DNA of 8,741 nt from the NCBI GenBank assembly GCA_029777935.1, contig JAKORH010000155.1:1-8741 (forward strand). Direction: 5' to 3'. Shown here piece by piece: positions 1 through 5,969 of this stretch; the first letter of the stretch is position 1, and the number at the start of each line of letters is the position of its first letter. The position numbers were made by a program, and so were the translations under genes. This DNA comes from Pseudomonadota bacterium (GTDB lineage: Bacteria; Pseudomonadota; Gammaproteobacteria; Burkholderiales; Burkholderiaceae). Under the pieces are notes generated by a model. It had not been told where the DNA came from. It did not search any database and saw nothing but the letters and a program-made list of their open reading frames with translations.

Positions 1-2
1 AA

Positions 3-116
3 CGCCTCACCTTCCGGGTGCCCCTGGAGCTGCTCTCCTTCTTGAACGAACTGGGGCAGTGGATCACCGAGCCCGGTGAGTTCTGGGTGGCGGTGGGACG
101 CTCTGGGACCAAGACG
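3..116 (+). pseudogene. C-terminal fragment of a family 3 glycoside hydrolase (Fn3-like domain), cut at the window edge
   Basis: The frame open from the first bases reads LTFRVPLELLSFLNE, then WITEPGEFWVAVGRSG. This is the pattern of the fibronectin-III-like domain that ends family 3 beta-glucosidases: alternating beta-strand residues, then W-x-x-EPGEF-x-V-x-VG-x-S. In that family the domain normally goes on for some residues and then stops. Here there is no stop codon, and the frame continues straight into the start of the flavoprotein at 117. The piece is either the end of a truncated hydrolase gene or one side of an assembly or recombination junction. The family match comes from recognising the motif, not from a search. 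Only 38 residues are visible. Confidence 0.6.
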
Positions 117-1820
117 ATGAAGAACATCGTGATCCTCGGCGCCGGCACCGCCGGCGCACTGACCGCCAACATGCTGGCGCGCCGGCTCGACCTGCGCAAC
201 TGGTCGATCACCGTGATCGACCGCGCGTCGATCCACGTCTATCAGCCCGGACTGCTGTTCCTGCCGTTCAAGCTGTACGGCTACGAGGCCGAGAGCGATG
301 TGGTGGAGCGCATCGCGCAGCCGCTGCCGAGCGAGGTGAAGTTCGTCGCCGCGCAGGTGAATCTGATCGACCACGAAAAGCGCGTGATCCAGACCGACCG
401 CGGCAATTTCGCATACGACTTCCTGGTGTCCGCGCTCGGCTGCAGGGTGGCGCCGGAGGAGATCGCGGGGCTGGCGGATGTGATGGGCACCGACGGCGTG
501 CACACGTTCTACACGCTCGAAGGCGCGCTCGCCATGCAGCCCGCGATCGCGGCGATGGAGGAAGGCAAGCTCGTGATCGACATCTGCGAGATGCCGGTCA
601 AGTGCCCGGTGGCGCCGCTCGAATTCGCGTTCCTCGCCGACTACTACTTCCGCCTGAAGGGCGTGCGCGAACGCATCGACATCTCGCTGGTGACGCCGTA
701 CACGGGCGCGTTCACGAAGCCGAACGCCAACCGCGTTCTGTCGAAGGTCGCCGACGACAAGGGTATCCGCGTGGTGCCGAATTTCGCCGCGAGCAAGGTT
801 GACGCCACAGCGAAGACGCTGCACTCGTTCGACGGCCGCTCTCTCGAATACGACCTGCTCGTCGTGATTCCGCCCAATCTCGGCGCAGCGGTGGTCGAGG
901 ACTCGGGCCTGGGCGACGGCGCGGGGTATCTGAACACCGACCCGCGCACGCTGCGGGTCCGCGCCGCCGACCGCATCTATGCGCTCGGCGACAACACCAA
1001 CGTCGCCACCAGCAAGGCGGGATCGGTCGCGCACTTCGAGGGCGAGACGGTGGTCGAGAACCTGCTGCGCGAGATCGACGGCAAGCCGCCGCTCGCCTCG
1101 TTCGACGGCCACGCCAACTGCTTCGTCGAGACCGGCGATCACAAGGCGATGCTGCTCGACTTCAACTACGACATCGAGCCGCTCGAAGGTTCCTTCCCGC
1201 TGCCCGGCGCCGGCCCGTTCTCGCTGCTGCGAGAGAGCTACATGAACCACATGGGCAAGATCGCGTTCAAGTGGGTGTACTGGAACCTGCTGCTGCCGGG
1301 CCGGCTGCCGAACGTGCCGCTGCTGCCGTCGCACATGTCGTTCCTGGGCAAGGACGTGTCGACCGCGCCGCAGATCCGCCACGCGCGCGACCTGCACGTG
1401 GCCGACGTGATGACGCGCGACGTGACGACGGTGCGCCAGGGTTCGTCGGTGATCGACGCCGCGAACCTGATGCTGGCGAAGAAGATCTCCGGCCTGCCGG
1501 TAGTCGACGTCGAGGGCCGGCTGACCGGCATCCTGACCGAGGCCGACCTGCTGAGCGCGATCGACCTGTCGCACGCCAAGCTCGGCGACGTGGTCGACAC
1601 CGTCGTGCGCAAGCGGCGCGCGCGCAAGCACATGGGCACGATCGTCGACGACCTGATGACGCCCGACCCGGTGACCGTGCACGACACCGACACACTCGAG
1701 CGCGCGGTCGAGCTGATGACGCGCCACCGGATCAAGCGGCTGGTCGTCACCGACGATGCACGCCAGGTGCGCGGCGTGGTGTCGCGCGGCGACCTGGTCA
1801 AGCTCTTCACGATGAAATAG
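117..1820 (+). CDS. Sulfide:quinone-oxidoreductase-like FAD protein with C-terminal CBS-domain pair
   Basis: This 567-aa flavoprotein belongs to the pyridine-nucleotide-disulfide oxidoreductase superfamily and looks like a sulfide:quinone oxidoreductase (SQR). SQRs oxidise sulfide at the membrane and pass electrons to quinone. Residues 3-13 (NIVILGAGTAG) are the FAD-binding Rossmann loop, and YALGDNTN near 288-295 is the second FAD motif. Cys163 (MPVKCPVAP) and Cys335 (HANCFVETG) sit where SQRs carry their redox cysteine pair; Cys109 and Cys157 are additional. Residues 375-400 (KIAFKWVYWNLLLPG) resemble the amphipathic membrane anchor. Residues about 425-482 and 508-565 form two CBS motifs (VADVMTRDVTTV, VDDLMTPDPVTV), a module that usually binds adenine nucleotides. 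The start at ATG 117 is chosen because the Rossmann strand begins there. The frame is open further upstream but reads as glycosidase, and only a weak GGGA (105-108) precedes the ATG. The SQR assignment is strong by motif; the substrate is inferred. Confidence 0.88.
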   Translation: MKNIVILGAGTAGALTANMLARRLDLRNWSITVIDRASIHVYQPGLLFLPFKLYGYEAESDVVERIAQPLPSEVKFVAAQVNLIDHEKRVIQTDRGNFAYDFLVSALGCRVAPEEIAGLADVMGTDGVHTFYTLEGALAMQPAIAAMEEGKLVIDICEMPVKCPVAPLEFAFLADYYFRLKGVRERIDISLVTPYTGAFTKPNANRVLSKVADDKGIRVVPNFAASKVDATAKTLHSFDGRSLEYDLLVVIPPNLGAAVVEDSGLGDGAGYLNTDPRTLRVRAADRIYALGDNTNVATSKAGSVAHFEGETVVENLLREIDGKPPLASFDGHANCFVETGDHKAMLLDFNYDIEPLEGSFPLPGAGPFSLLRESYMNHMGKIAFKWVYWNLLLPGRLPNVPLLPSHMSFLGKDVSTAPQIRHARDLHVADVMTRDVTTVRQGSSVIDAANLMLAKKISGLPVVDVEGRLTGILTEADLLSAIDLSHAKLGDVVDTVVRKRRARKHMGTIVDDLMTPDPVTVHDTDTLERAVELMTRHRIKRLVVTDDARQVRGVVSRGDLVKLFTMK

Positions 1821-1841
1821 CGTGCCGGTGCCGGCGCGGCG

Positions 1842-1857
1842 GCGGCGTGCTCGCCGC
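1842..1857 (+). other. Perfect GC hairpin between genes
   Basis: GCGGCG, loop TGCT, CGCCGC: a six-base-pair perfect stem in the 44-base gap after the flavoprotein stop. There is no T-run after it, so it is not a convincing intrinsic terminator. It ends seven bases before the candidate ATG at 1865, so it could mask that start. In DNA this GC-rich a chance stem is quite possible. Confidence 0.3.
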
Positions 1858-1864
1858 TCGCCGC

Positions 1865-2209
1865 ATGTACGGTGTCGTCGAACGGCAGGCTACCGGGTGC
1901 GCCGCTGGCCACGCGGTCGATGAGGATCTCCAACGGTTCTTCACCGCGCTGGCGCAGATGTTCGAGCGCGACCGCTCCGCAGCGCGCGGGCAGATGGCCA
2001 TGCGCGGGCTGTGCGTGTTCAGGCACGACTCCGAGTTCGGCAATGCCCACACGCACGCGCTGTTGGACCTTCTCGTCGTCAAGCGCGGCACGGAGGTGGA
2101 AGTGCCCCGTGACGTCGGCGGATACTCGGTCTTGCTCGATGGCCGGCGTGTCGCAGTCGGCGAAGGCCTGCGTGCCGCGCCGGGCGCGACGTTGATACGG
2201 AGGTGCTGA
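1865..2209 (+). CDS. Hypothetical protein, 114 aa, upstream of antitoxin
   Basis: I do not recognise this 114-residue product. The support is compositional: third codon positions are overwhelmingly G or C, and the translation alternates plausible helices (residues 18-40, VDEDLQRFFTALAQMFERD) with a C-terminal beta-rich part (residues 68-108, LLDLLVVKRGTEVEV then GYSVLLDGRRVAVGEG). ATG 1865 is the first in-frame start after the flavoprotein; the same frame is open further upstream only as a shadow of the CBS region. No good Shine-Dalgarno precedes the ATG and a hairpin abuts it. The TGA (2207-2209) ends two bases before the ATG of the DUF433 gene, and the last codons contain that gene's GGAGG. 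This spacing suggests co-transcription and possibly a third member of the toxin-antitoxin locus, but it could also be a decayed gene. Confidence 0.42.
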   Translation: MYGVVERQATGCAAGHAVDEDLQRFFTALAQMFERDRSAARGQMAMRGLCVFRHDSEFGNAHTHALLDLLVVKRGTEVEVPRDVGGYSVLLDGRRVAVGEGLRAAPGATLIRRC

Positions 2210-2211
2210 CG

Positions 2212-2463
2212 ATGAGCGAGTGGCGCGATCGCATCGTGATGAATCCCGACGTCCTGGTCGGCAAACCGACGATCAAGGGCACGCGCATCTCGGTCGAACT
2301 GATCCTCGGCTGGCTCGCCAGCGGCTGGAGCATCGAGGACATTCTCAAGGAGTACCCGCAAGTCACGCGGGCGGATGTACTGGCTGCGCTGAACTTCACG
2401 GCGGAGTTCATGCGCGACGAGCGCTTTCTGCTGACGCTGGCGGAAGACGCCGCTGCGGGGTAG
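2212..2463 (+). CDS. DUF433-family antitoxin (VapB45-like)
   Basis: This 83-aa protein matches the DUF433 family of small DNA-binding antitoxins. Key features are the N-terminal RIVMNPDVLVGKPTIKGTRI (residues 7-26), the helix containing ELILGWLASG, and the conserved SIEDILKEYPQVTRADVLAA helix-turn-helix-like core (residues 40-59), followed by a short C-terminal helix. The length is typical. A clear GGAGG at 2200-2204 lies seven bases before ATG 2212, which favours this start over the in-frame GTG at 2203. Known partners of DUF433 are DUF5615/PIN-like (Mut7-C-like) ribonuclease toxins encoded just downstream. Here only a broken copy follows, so this antitoxin is probably an orphan. Family members normally autoregulate; no operator is evident here. 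Confidence 0.88.
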   Translation: MSEWRDRIVMNPDVLVGKPTIKGTRISVELILGWLASGWSIEDILKEYPQVTRADVLAALNFTAEFMRDERFLLTLAEDAAAG

Positions 2464-2476
2464 ATCGCGGCGCACG

Positions 2477-2798
2477 TTGCCTGCTCGGGTTGCCAACGAG
2501 AACGTCCCTCACGTCAGGATTAGAGCAGTGCGCGCTTGCGCGCGACGCCGGTCGGTGGCTGGTGACCTTCAATCAGGACTATGGCGAGTTGATCTTCAAA
2601 CGCAGCGAGGCGCCGCCTGTCGGCATGCTCTTCCTGCGCCAGCGACCTCGACGAGCGCCTGTCTTCGCCCAGTGGATCCGCGCCACGCTGGAATCGAAAG
2701 AGCAGCGCGCGCGACTGCGCGGGCACATGGCAGTCCAATCACCGCTGAAGACGAAGGCGCCGAACCACCGGGCGCTCGACGTGTGCGCGCTTCAATGA
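2477..2798 (+). pseudogene. Broken DUF5615/PIN-like toxin gene (partner of the DUF433 antitoxin)
   Basis: Two fragments of one family are visible in different frames. From 2477 the frame reads ARVANENVP, corresponding to the N-terminal L-x-D-E-N-V-P signature of DUF5615 proteins. From about 2523 a different frame reads ALARDAGRWLVTFNQDYGEL, then IFKRSEAPPVGMLFLRQ, which is the conserved C-terminal half with its VTF-x-x-DYGEL acidic motif. Intact homologues have some 30 residues between the two blocks; here there are only a few, and the frame changes. The simplest reading is an internal deletion plus frameshift that inactivated the toxin. The C-terminal frame then drifts off family sequence and stops at a TGA (2796-2798) inside the solitary CRISPR repeat. 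Its position directly after the DUF433 gene agrees with the usual pair order. Confidence 0.75.
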
Positions 2799-2824
2799 GG
2801 CCGCGGCGCTTCACCGCGGAATAC
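2789..2824 (-). repeat. Solitary CRISPR-type repeat
   Basis: This 36-base element starts GCTTCAATGAGG and ends GGAATAC. It matches the array repeat at 8635-8670 at 34 of 36 positions; the differences are T to G at repeat position 20 and A to T at position 34. It keeps the CCGCGG/CCGCGG hairpin arms (2801-2806 and 2814-2819). No second copy lies one repeat-plus-spacer unit away on either side, so it stands alone. The strand follows the usual rule that repeats end in ATTGAA-type bases. It is probably a relic of a larger or rearranged array. Confidence 0.88.
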
Positions 2825-3012
2825 TCGCGTTGACGGCGTGCGAGGCGAGGCGGATCAGCGCAACATGATCCGACGGTGCTGGCGGGCCGCGGGTGCTCGG
2901 TGCAGCAGTAGATCGAATTGGATCGGCAGGCTCATCCTGTGAGCCCGAGGCTCGCGACAATGCTGCCGTTCGAAAGTCCGATGAAGGCCCTCCACGAACC
3001 GATTCAATCGCA

Positions 3013-3041
3013 TTGACTTTGTTGCGAACGTCCGTTAAACC
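3013..3041 (+). promoter_or_regulatory. Possible sigma-70 promoter for the 3448 operon
   Basis: TTGACT (3013-3018) matches the -35 consensus at five of six bases. After 17 bases comes TAAACC (3036-3041), a weak -10 with three of six matches. It lies in one of the few AT-richer patches of the window. If used, the transcript would carry a leader of about 400 bases containing the inverted repeats downstream. Confidence 0.3.
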
Positions 3042-3048
3042 TCGAACC

Positions 3049-3067
3049 TCGATCGCACAGCGATCGA
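3049..3067. promoter_or_regulatory. Perfect 8-3-8 inverted repeat, operator candidate
   Basis: TCGATCGC, ACA, GCGATCGA: a perfect palindrome with a three-base centre, seven bases after the possible -10 box. This geometry suits a dimeric repressor site, although no regulator gene is seen nearby. It could equally be a small hairpin. Confidence 0.35.
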
Positions 3068-3069
3068 AC

Positions 3070-3085
3070 GCCCGCGCAAGCGGGC
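3070..3085. other. Perfect hairpin with GCAA tetraloop
   Basis: GCCCGC, GCAA, GCGGGC: a six-pair stem closed by a GNRA-type tetraloop, which is unusually stable in RNA. It begins two bases after the preceding inverted repeat, so the two form a tandem structure. There is no T-tract, so it is not a standard terminator. Confidence 0.4.
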
Positions 3086-3259
3086 ACGCCGATTTACCGA
3101 CAACTTGCAGGGCGTGAACATGCTGCTAAATCGTCGCCACCTCGCGGCCCCTGTGGCCCATCCCGGCCTCACCTCTCCTTCGCTGCGTCCGCGGCCTGCG
3201 CCCAGTCGCGCCGTCTCCGCGTGCATCGGGTAGCACGCTCACGGCTTGACGACTTCTAG

Positions 3260-3297
3260 CCCGCCGGCGGCGCGCTCGCGCGCCTTGCCGCGGCGGG
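3260..3297. other. Nested GC-rich stem-loop in the leader
   Basis: The outer arms CCCGCCG (3260-3266) and CGGCGGG (3291-3297) are perfectly complementary. They enclose an inner perfect inverted repeat, GGCGCGC (3269-3275) and GCGCGCC (3278-3284). A few unpaired bases on the right side separate the two stems. Loose T-rich sequence follows but no clean T-run. It could be an attenuator or chance structure in GC-rich DNA. Confidence 0.35.
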
Positions 3298-3384
3298 ATC
3301 GCTTTCGCTCGCTCTTTCACAACTCGCACGCGCAAGGGCGCAGACGGATGGCGGGACTTCGACTCCCCCGCTTCCGGCCGTATC

Positions 3385-3396
3385 GCATCGCGATGC
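3385..3396. other. 12-base perfect palindrome
   Basis: GCATCGCGATGC is fully self-complementary and lies 52 bases before the operon start. It shares the GCGAT/ATCGC core with the inverted repeat at 3049-3067, so the two could be read by one DNA-binding protein. That link is only inference. Confidence 0.25.
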
Positions 3397-3421
3397 CCGC
3401 ACGAATCGAACCGACGCTCAG

Positions 3422-3443
3422 CCCGCGCACGCGGGAAGGAGGG
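3422..3443 (+). promoter_or_regulatory. Hairpin abutting a strong ribosome binding site
   Basis: CCCGC (3422-3426) and GCGGG (3431-3435) form a stem over the loop GCAC. AAGGAGGG (3436-3443) follows immediately, then four bases, then ATG 3448. This is the strongest Shine-Dalgarno sequence in the window and fixes the start of the 687-aa protein. The adjoining stem could modulate ribosome access. Confidence 0.55.
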
Positions 3444-3447
3444 AAAC

Positions 3448-5511
3448 ATGAACGACAGAATTTCGCTGCTCGAACTGCGGCAGAACGCGGCCTGCGTCCT
3501 GCTGACCGACATGCTCGACCGGCTGCCGCGCACGGCAGGCGCGGCCGAGGACTCGCACGACGAGGATGCGACGGCGCACCTGCTCGCCCGGCTGCCGAAA
3601 CGGGTCTTCGACGATCTCGCTGCCGACGTGGCCGACCCCGTGCAGCTGGTGCGGTCCCATGGATTCCGAACCATTGTCGTTCTGCACATCTACGCAGTCG
3701 TATTTGAACTCGACACGGGCTTCGCGCGCGCCGCCCTTCTGCACGACGACGGACACAAGGTGACTGCCATTCCGAGCCCCACCCCATCGGTGCGTCTCGT
3801 TCACTCGCCGCGCGGCCATCATTGGCTCCGCTGCTGGCTGAAGCGCTGGTGCCTGCGGCAGGGCTACCCGATCGATGGAGGCAACGCTGCGCATGCACTG
3901 GACTGCGCCGCGCGCAAGGCGTGGCGCCGCGCCTGCCGGCGGTTTGACCTGCGCGCCATGCGCCGCACGATCGCCGCGGCGATGGACTATCACCCCGTTC
4001 ACTGGGGTCGTGCGGTGCAGTTCACGCACGCCGCGGCGGACGACTCAGCCCTCGTCGACTACAACCTCGCGATAAGACTCGCGCCCCAACTGGACGCGCT
4101 GCAGCGCGAGGCGCCGAACCTGATGGGGCCGTGGTTCGCGCTCGCGCGCGACGGATTTCTGAGAACAGACACCGAACCCAAGGCCGCACTGAAGCGATAC
4201 GTTTGCAGCCGCGTCGGCGGCGAGCGGACCTGGCGCGCGCTTGCAGCGAGCCCGGCACGCGTCTGGACGACATGGACCTCCCGCAGCCGCCGTGCCGCGT
4301 CGACCGCGATCGACGACACGGCCGAACTCGTGAAGCAGTTCGCGAGTTCGGAGGCCGTCCCGCCGCAGTTGATGCGCGCGCTGACCAGGCGGCTCGACCC
4401 GACCGTCTCCCTGGTCAAGCGCATCCGCGAGGGCCGCTGCCGCCACTACCCCTTCGCGCTGCGCGCGGCCAAGGCGGCGATCGCGGGCGGTACCTGGCCA
4501 CGCTTCCTTGCCGAGCTCGACGAGGTCGACGCGTGGTTCGACCTCGAGCCGCCGGCGCTCGACAAGCTGCAGCGCCGCAGAGGCTGGCATTGGCTCGCGC
4601 GCAAGGCACGCGCGTGGGCCGAGATGCAGCGCCTGCGCCATCGGGCGAGCGAGGCGCTCGCTCCCGAGCTGCCGCCCCTTGTCCTCGCCGGCTACGAGTT
4701 CAGCGCAGCGACGACGCCCTTCCACCTGTGGATGGCAGGACGCGAGCTGCGCAACTGCCTCGGCATGCCGTCGTGGTCGCGGTGGATCGCCGACGGCGAG
4801 GCGCTGCTCGTGATCGCTCGGCGCAGCCACGATGCCCGGGCCGTCGCGGCGATCGAACTGCGCGAAGGCAGGCCGGGCAGCGCGCTGCGCGTCGAGCGCG
4901 CGCTCGGGTTCGCCAACGGCCCCGCGCCGCTCGAGGTAGCTCGACTTCTGCCGCGCGTAGCGTTGCACTTCAATGCGCGCGGAGCACGGCTTCTGCCCTG
5001 GCGGATCGGGGGCCGCCTCAAAGCGGGACGGCAGTTGGCCGCCTGTCAACTTCCGCGTCCGTACAACCTCGGCACGACCGACCTTCAGCTCACGAATTGC
5101 GGCAGCGTGCGGCTCGGACATTGGGAGCGCGACTACTCGACGCTCCCGATCGCCGAGCGCTTCGTCACGATGCACATCGTTCGCGGCGGCCAGGCGCAGC
5201 GCCTCGCGGACCATGCGATCACCCAAGCCGCCGGTCAGGTCGAATCCCACGCGACGCTTGTTGCGGCCATCGCCTCGGCACTCGCCGCTCCGCCCGGCTA
5301 CGACCATTGGTTGACGGAGTTCGGCGCAATGACGGAGCCGGAGCGCGCGTCTGGCGCCGATCCGGCCCTGGACATCGTCCGGCGCGAACTCGAGGCCGAG
5401 CGCGCGGAATCTACCGCGCAGCCGGGAGGCGCGGCGGCCTCAGCGGAAGGAAGCGCGGCAAAGGAAGCCGCGTCCGAGAAGCGCGAAGGGAGCCGCGATC
5501 ATGATGAATAA
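3448..5511 (+). CDS. PcfJ-like protein of unknown function, 687 aa
   Basis: This is the first and largest gene of the operon. Residues about 405-500 carry the hallmark of PcfJ-like proteins (named after an enterococcal conjugative-plasmid protein; function unknown): HLWMAGRELRNCLGM (426-440), resembling the family's G-x-x-x-x-NC/HC motif, then hydrophobic strands (ALLVIARR, AVAAIELR) and ALGFANGPAP (485-494). The N-terminal 400 residues are mostly helical, rich in Arg, Trp and His (LRCWLKRWCLRQ, ARKARAWAEMQRL), and I do not recognise them. The last ~60 residues (AERAESTAQPGGAAASAE onward) are a low-complexity, charged, probably disordered tail. No signal peptide or membrane segment is evident, so it is likely cytoplasmic. 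The strong ribosome site at 3436-3443 supports the ATG. Its TAA overlaps the next gene by 11 bases. PcfJ-like genes are typical of plasmids and integrative elements, which suggests a mobile origin. The family call is moderately sure. Confidence 0.72.
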   Translation: MNDRISLLELRQNAACVLLTDMLDRLPRTAGAAEDSHDEDATAHLLARLPKRVFDDLAADVADPVQLVRSHGFRTIVVLHIYAVVFELDTGFARAALLHDDGHKVTAIPSPTPSVRLVHSPRGHHWLRCWLKRWCLRQGYPIDGGNAAHALDCAARKAWRRACRRFDLRAMRRTIAAAMDYHPVHWGRAVQFTHAAADDSALVDYNLAIRLAPQLDALQREAPNLMGPWFALARDGFLRTDTEPKAALKRYVCSRVGGERTWRALAASPARVWTTWTSRSRRAASTAIDDTAELVKQFASSEAVPPQLMRALTRRLDPTVSLVKRIREGRCRHYPFALRAAKAAIAGGTWPRFLAELDEVDAWFDLEPPALDKLQRRRGWHWLARKARAWAEMQRLRHRASEALAPELPPLVLAGYEFSAATTPFHLWMAGRELRNCLGMPSWSRWIADGEALLVIARRSHDARAVAAIELREGRPGSALRVERALGFANGPAPLEVARLLPRVALHFNARGARLLPWRIGGRLKAGRQLAACQLPRPYNLGTTDLQLTNCGSVRLGHWERDYSTLPIAERFVTMHIVRGGQAQRLADHAITQAAGQVESHATLVAAIASALAAPPGYDHWLTEFGAMTEPERASGADPALDIVRRELEAERAESTAQPGGAAASAEGSAAKEAASEKREGSRDHDE

Positions 5512-5926
5512 GACGAAGACCGACGTGACGACTTCGGCGGGGATCCAGCTGATGTACTGGCTGGATCGCGTGCAGCGCTCAGCCCTCGGCGTGCTGCACG
5601 AGCGCACGCCGGTCGTGCGGCGCGGGCAATGGGTGCGCTTCGTCGGAAATCCTTCCTCGGTGAGGATGCCTCACCGGCAGCCGCCTCGCTGCGGCGCGTA
5701 TGGCCAAGTGGCGGGGCTCCTCGGGCGCGGCGCGTTGATCGTCGTCTTCGTTGGCACGCGCTGCTACGCCCAAGTGCGCGCCGCGGACGTGGAGCCCTTG
5801 GTCGGCACGCCGGTCGGATGCCCGCGCGATCACCTACGCAGATTCCGTCGCTGCACGGAAGCGCATCGGCGCGCCGAGGAGCGGGCCGAGTCGCGGTATT
5901 GGGCAAGCCTGGGGCTGAAGCGCTGA
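5501..5926 (+). CDS. Small basic hypothetical protein, 141 aa, possible SH3-like barrel
   Basis: I do not recognise this protein. Its start overlaps the end of the PcfJ-like gene by 11 bases, and AAGGGAG (5486-5492) precedes ATG 5501 by eight bases; ATG 5504 is an alternative. Residues 13-35 look helical (IQLMYWLDRVQRSALGVLHE). Residues 37-103 alternate short strands (RRGQWVRFVG, AYGQVAGLLGRGALIVVFVG, CYAQVRAADVEPL) in the manner of a small SH3-like or KOW-like beta barrel, with a Gly-x-Gly turn. The C-terminus (112-141) is a very basic Arg-rich helix that could bind nucleic acid. There is no signal peptide. The overlap implies translational coupling to the PcfJ-like protein. The barrel is my inference from the strand pattern only. 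Confidence 0.72.
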   Translation: MMNKTKTDVTTSAGIQLMYWLDRVQRSALGVLHERTPVVRRGQWVRFVGNPSSVRMPHRQPPRCGAYGQVAGLLGRGALIVVFVGTRCYAQVRAADVEPLVGTPVGCPRDHLRRFRRCTEAHRRAEERAESRYWASLGLKR

Positions 5927-5969
5927 GCCCGACGCCGGACGATTTCCATACTTGCGAAAGGAAAGACCC

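Larger units (their letters stand above)
2825..3447 (+). other. Gene-free stretch, probable leader/control region of the operon
   Basis: About 620 bases without a convincing gene. The reading frames present (for example around 2893-3117, or on the minus strand around 3126-3689) have no family-like sequence, no good ribosome site and an arginine/serine/alanine-rich shadow composition. What it does hold is a possible promoter (3013-3041), two adjacent perfect inverted repeats (3049-3067, 3070-3085), a larger nested stem (3260-3297), a 12-base palindrome (3385-3396), and a hairpin plus strong ribosome site next to the operon start. An attachment site or remnant of an inserted element could lie here, but I cannot point to one. 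Confidence 0.55.

Noticed and set aside
1821..1860. Intrinsic terminator after the flavoprotein
   Set aside because: Hairpins are present but no T-run follows, so it does not meet the usual terminator pattern.
1271..2209. 312-aa frame overlapping the CBS region and running to 2209
   Set aside because: Its first part is an out-of-frame shadow of the CBS domains; only the portion after 1865 lies outside the flavoprotein and was kept as a possible gene.
2825..2896. Possible spacer and second degenerate repeat after the solitary CRISPR repeat
   Set aside because: The next 36 bases end in GATCAGCG, as does the spacer at 8598-8634, and an ATGA follows. The would-be repeat at 2859 matches the canonical one at only about 13 of 36 positions, near chance.
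2893..3117. 74-aa open frame in the gene-free stretch
   Set aside because: No ribosome site or family resemblance; it crosses the candidate promoter and inverted repeats.
3351..3375. tRNA or tmRNA 3'-end-like string (GGGACTTCGACTCCCCC) as an attachment site
   Set aside because: The TTCGACT loop is there but the flanking five-base stem does not pair properly, no acceptor stem or CCA follows, and no second copy is seen.
4045..5307. 420-aa open frame on the minus strand opposite the PcfJ-like gene
   Set aside because: It is a GC-rich shadow: Arg/Ala/Gly-rich translation, no family motif and no ribosome site, and the + strand frame has clear protein character.
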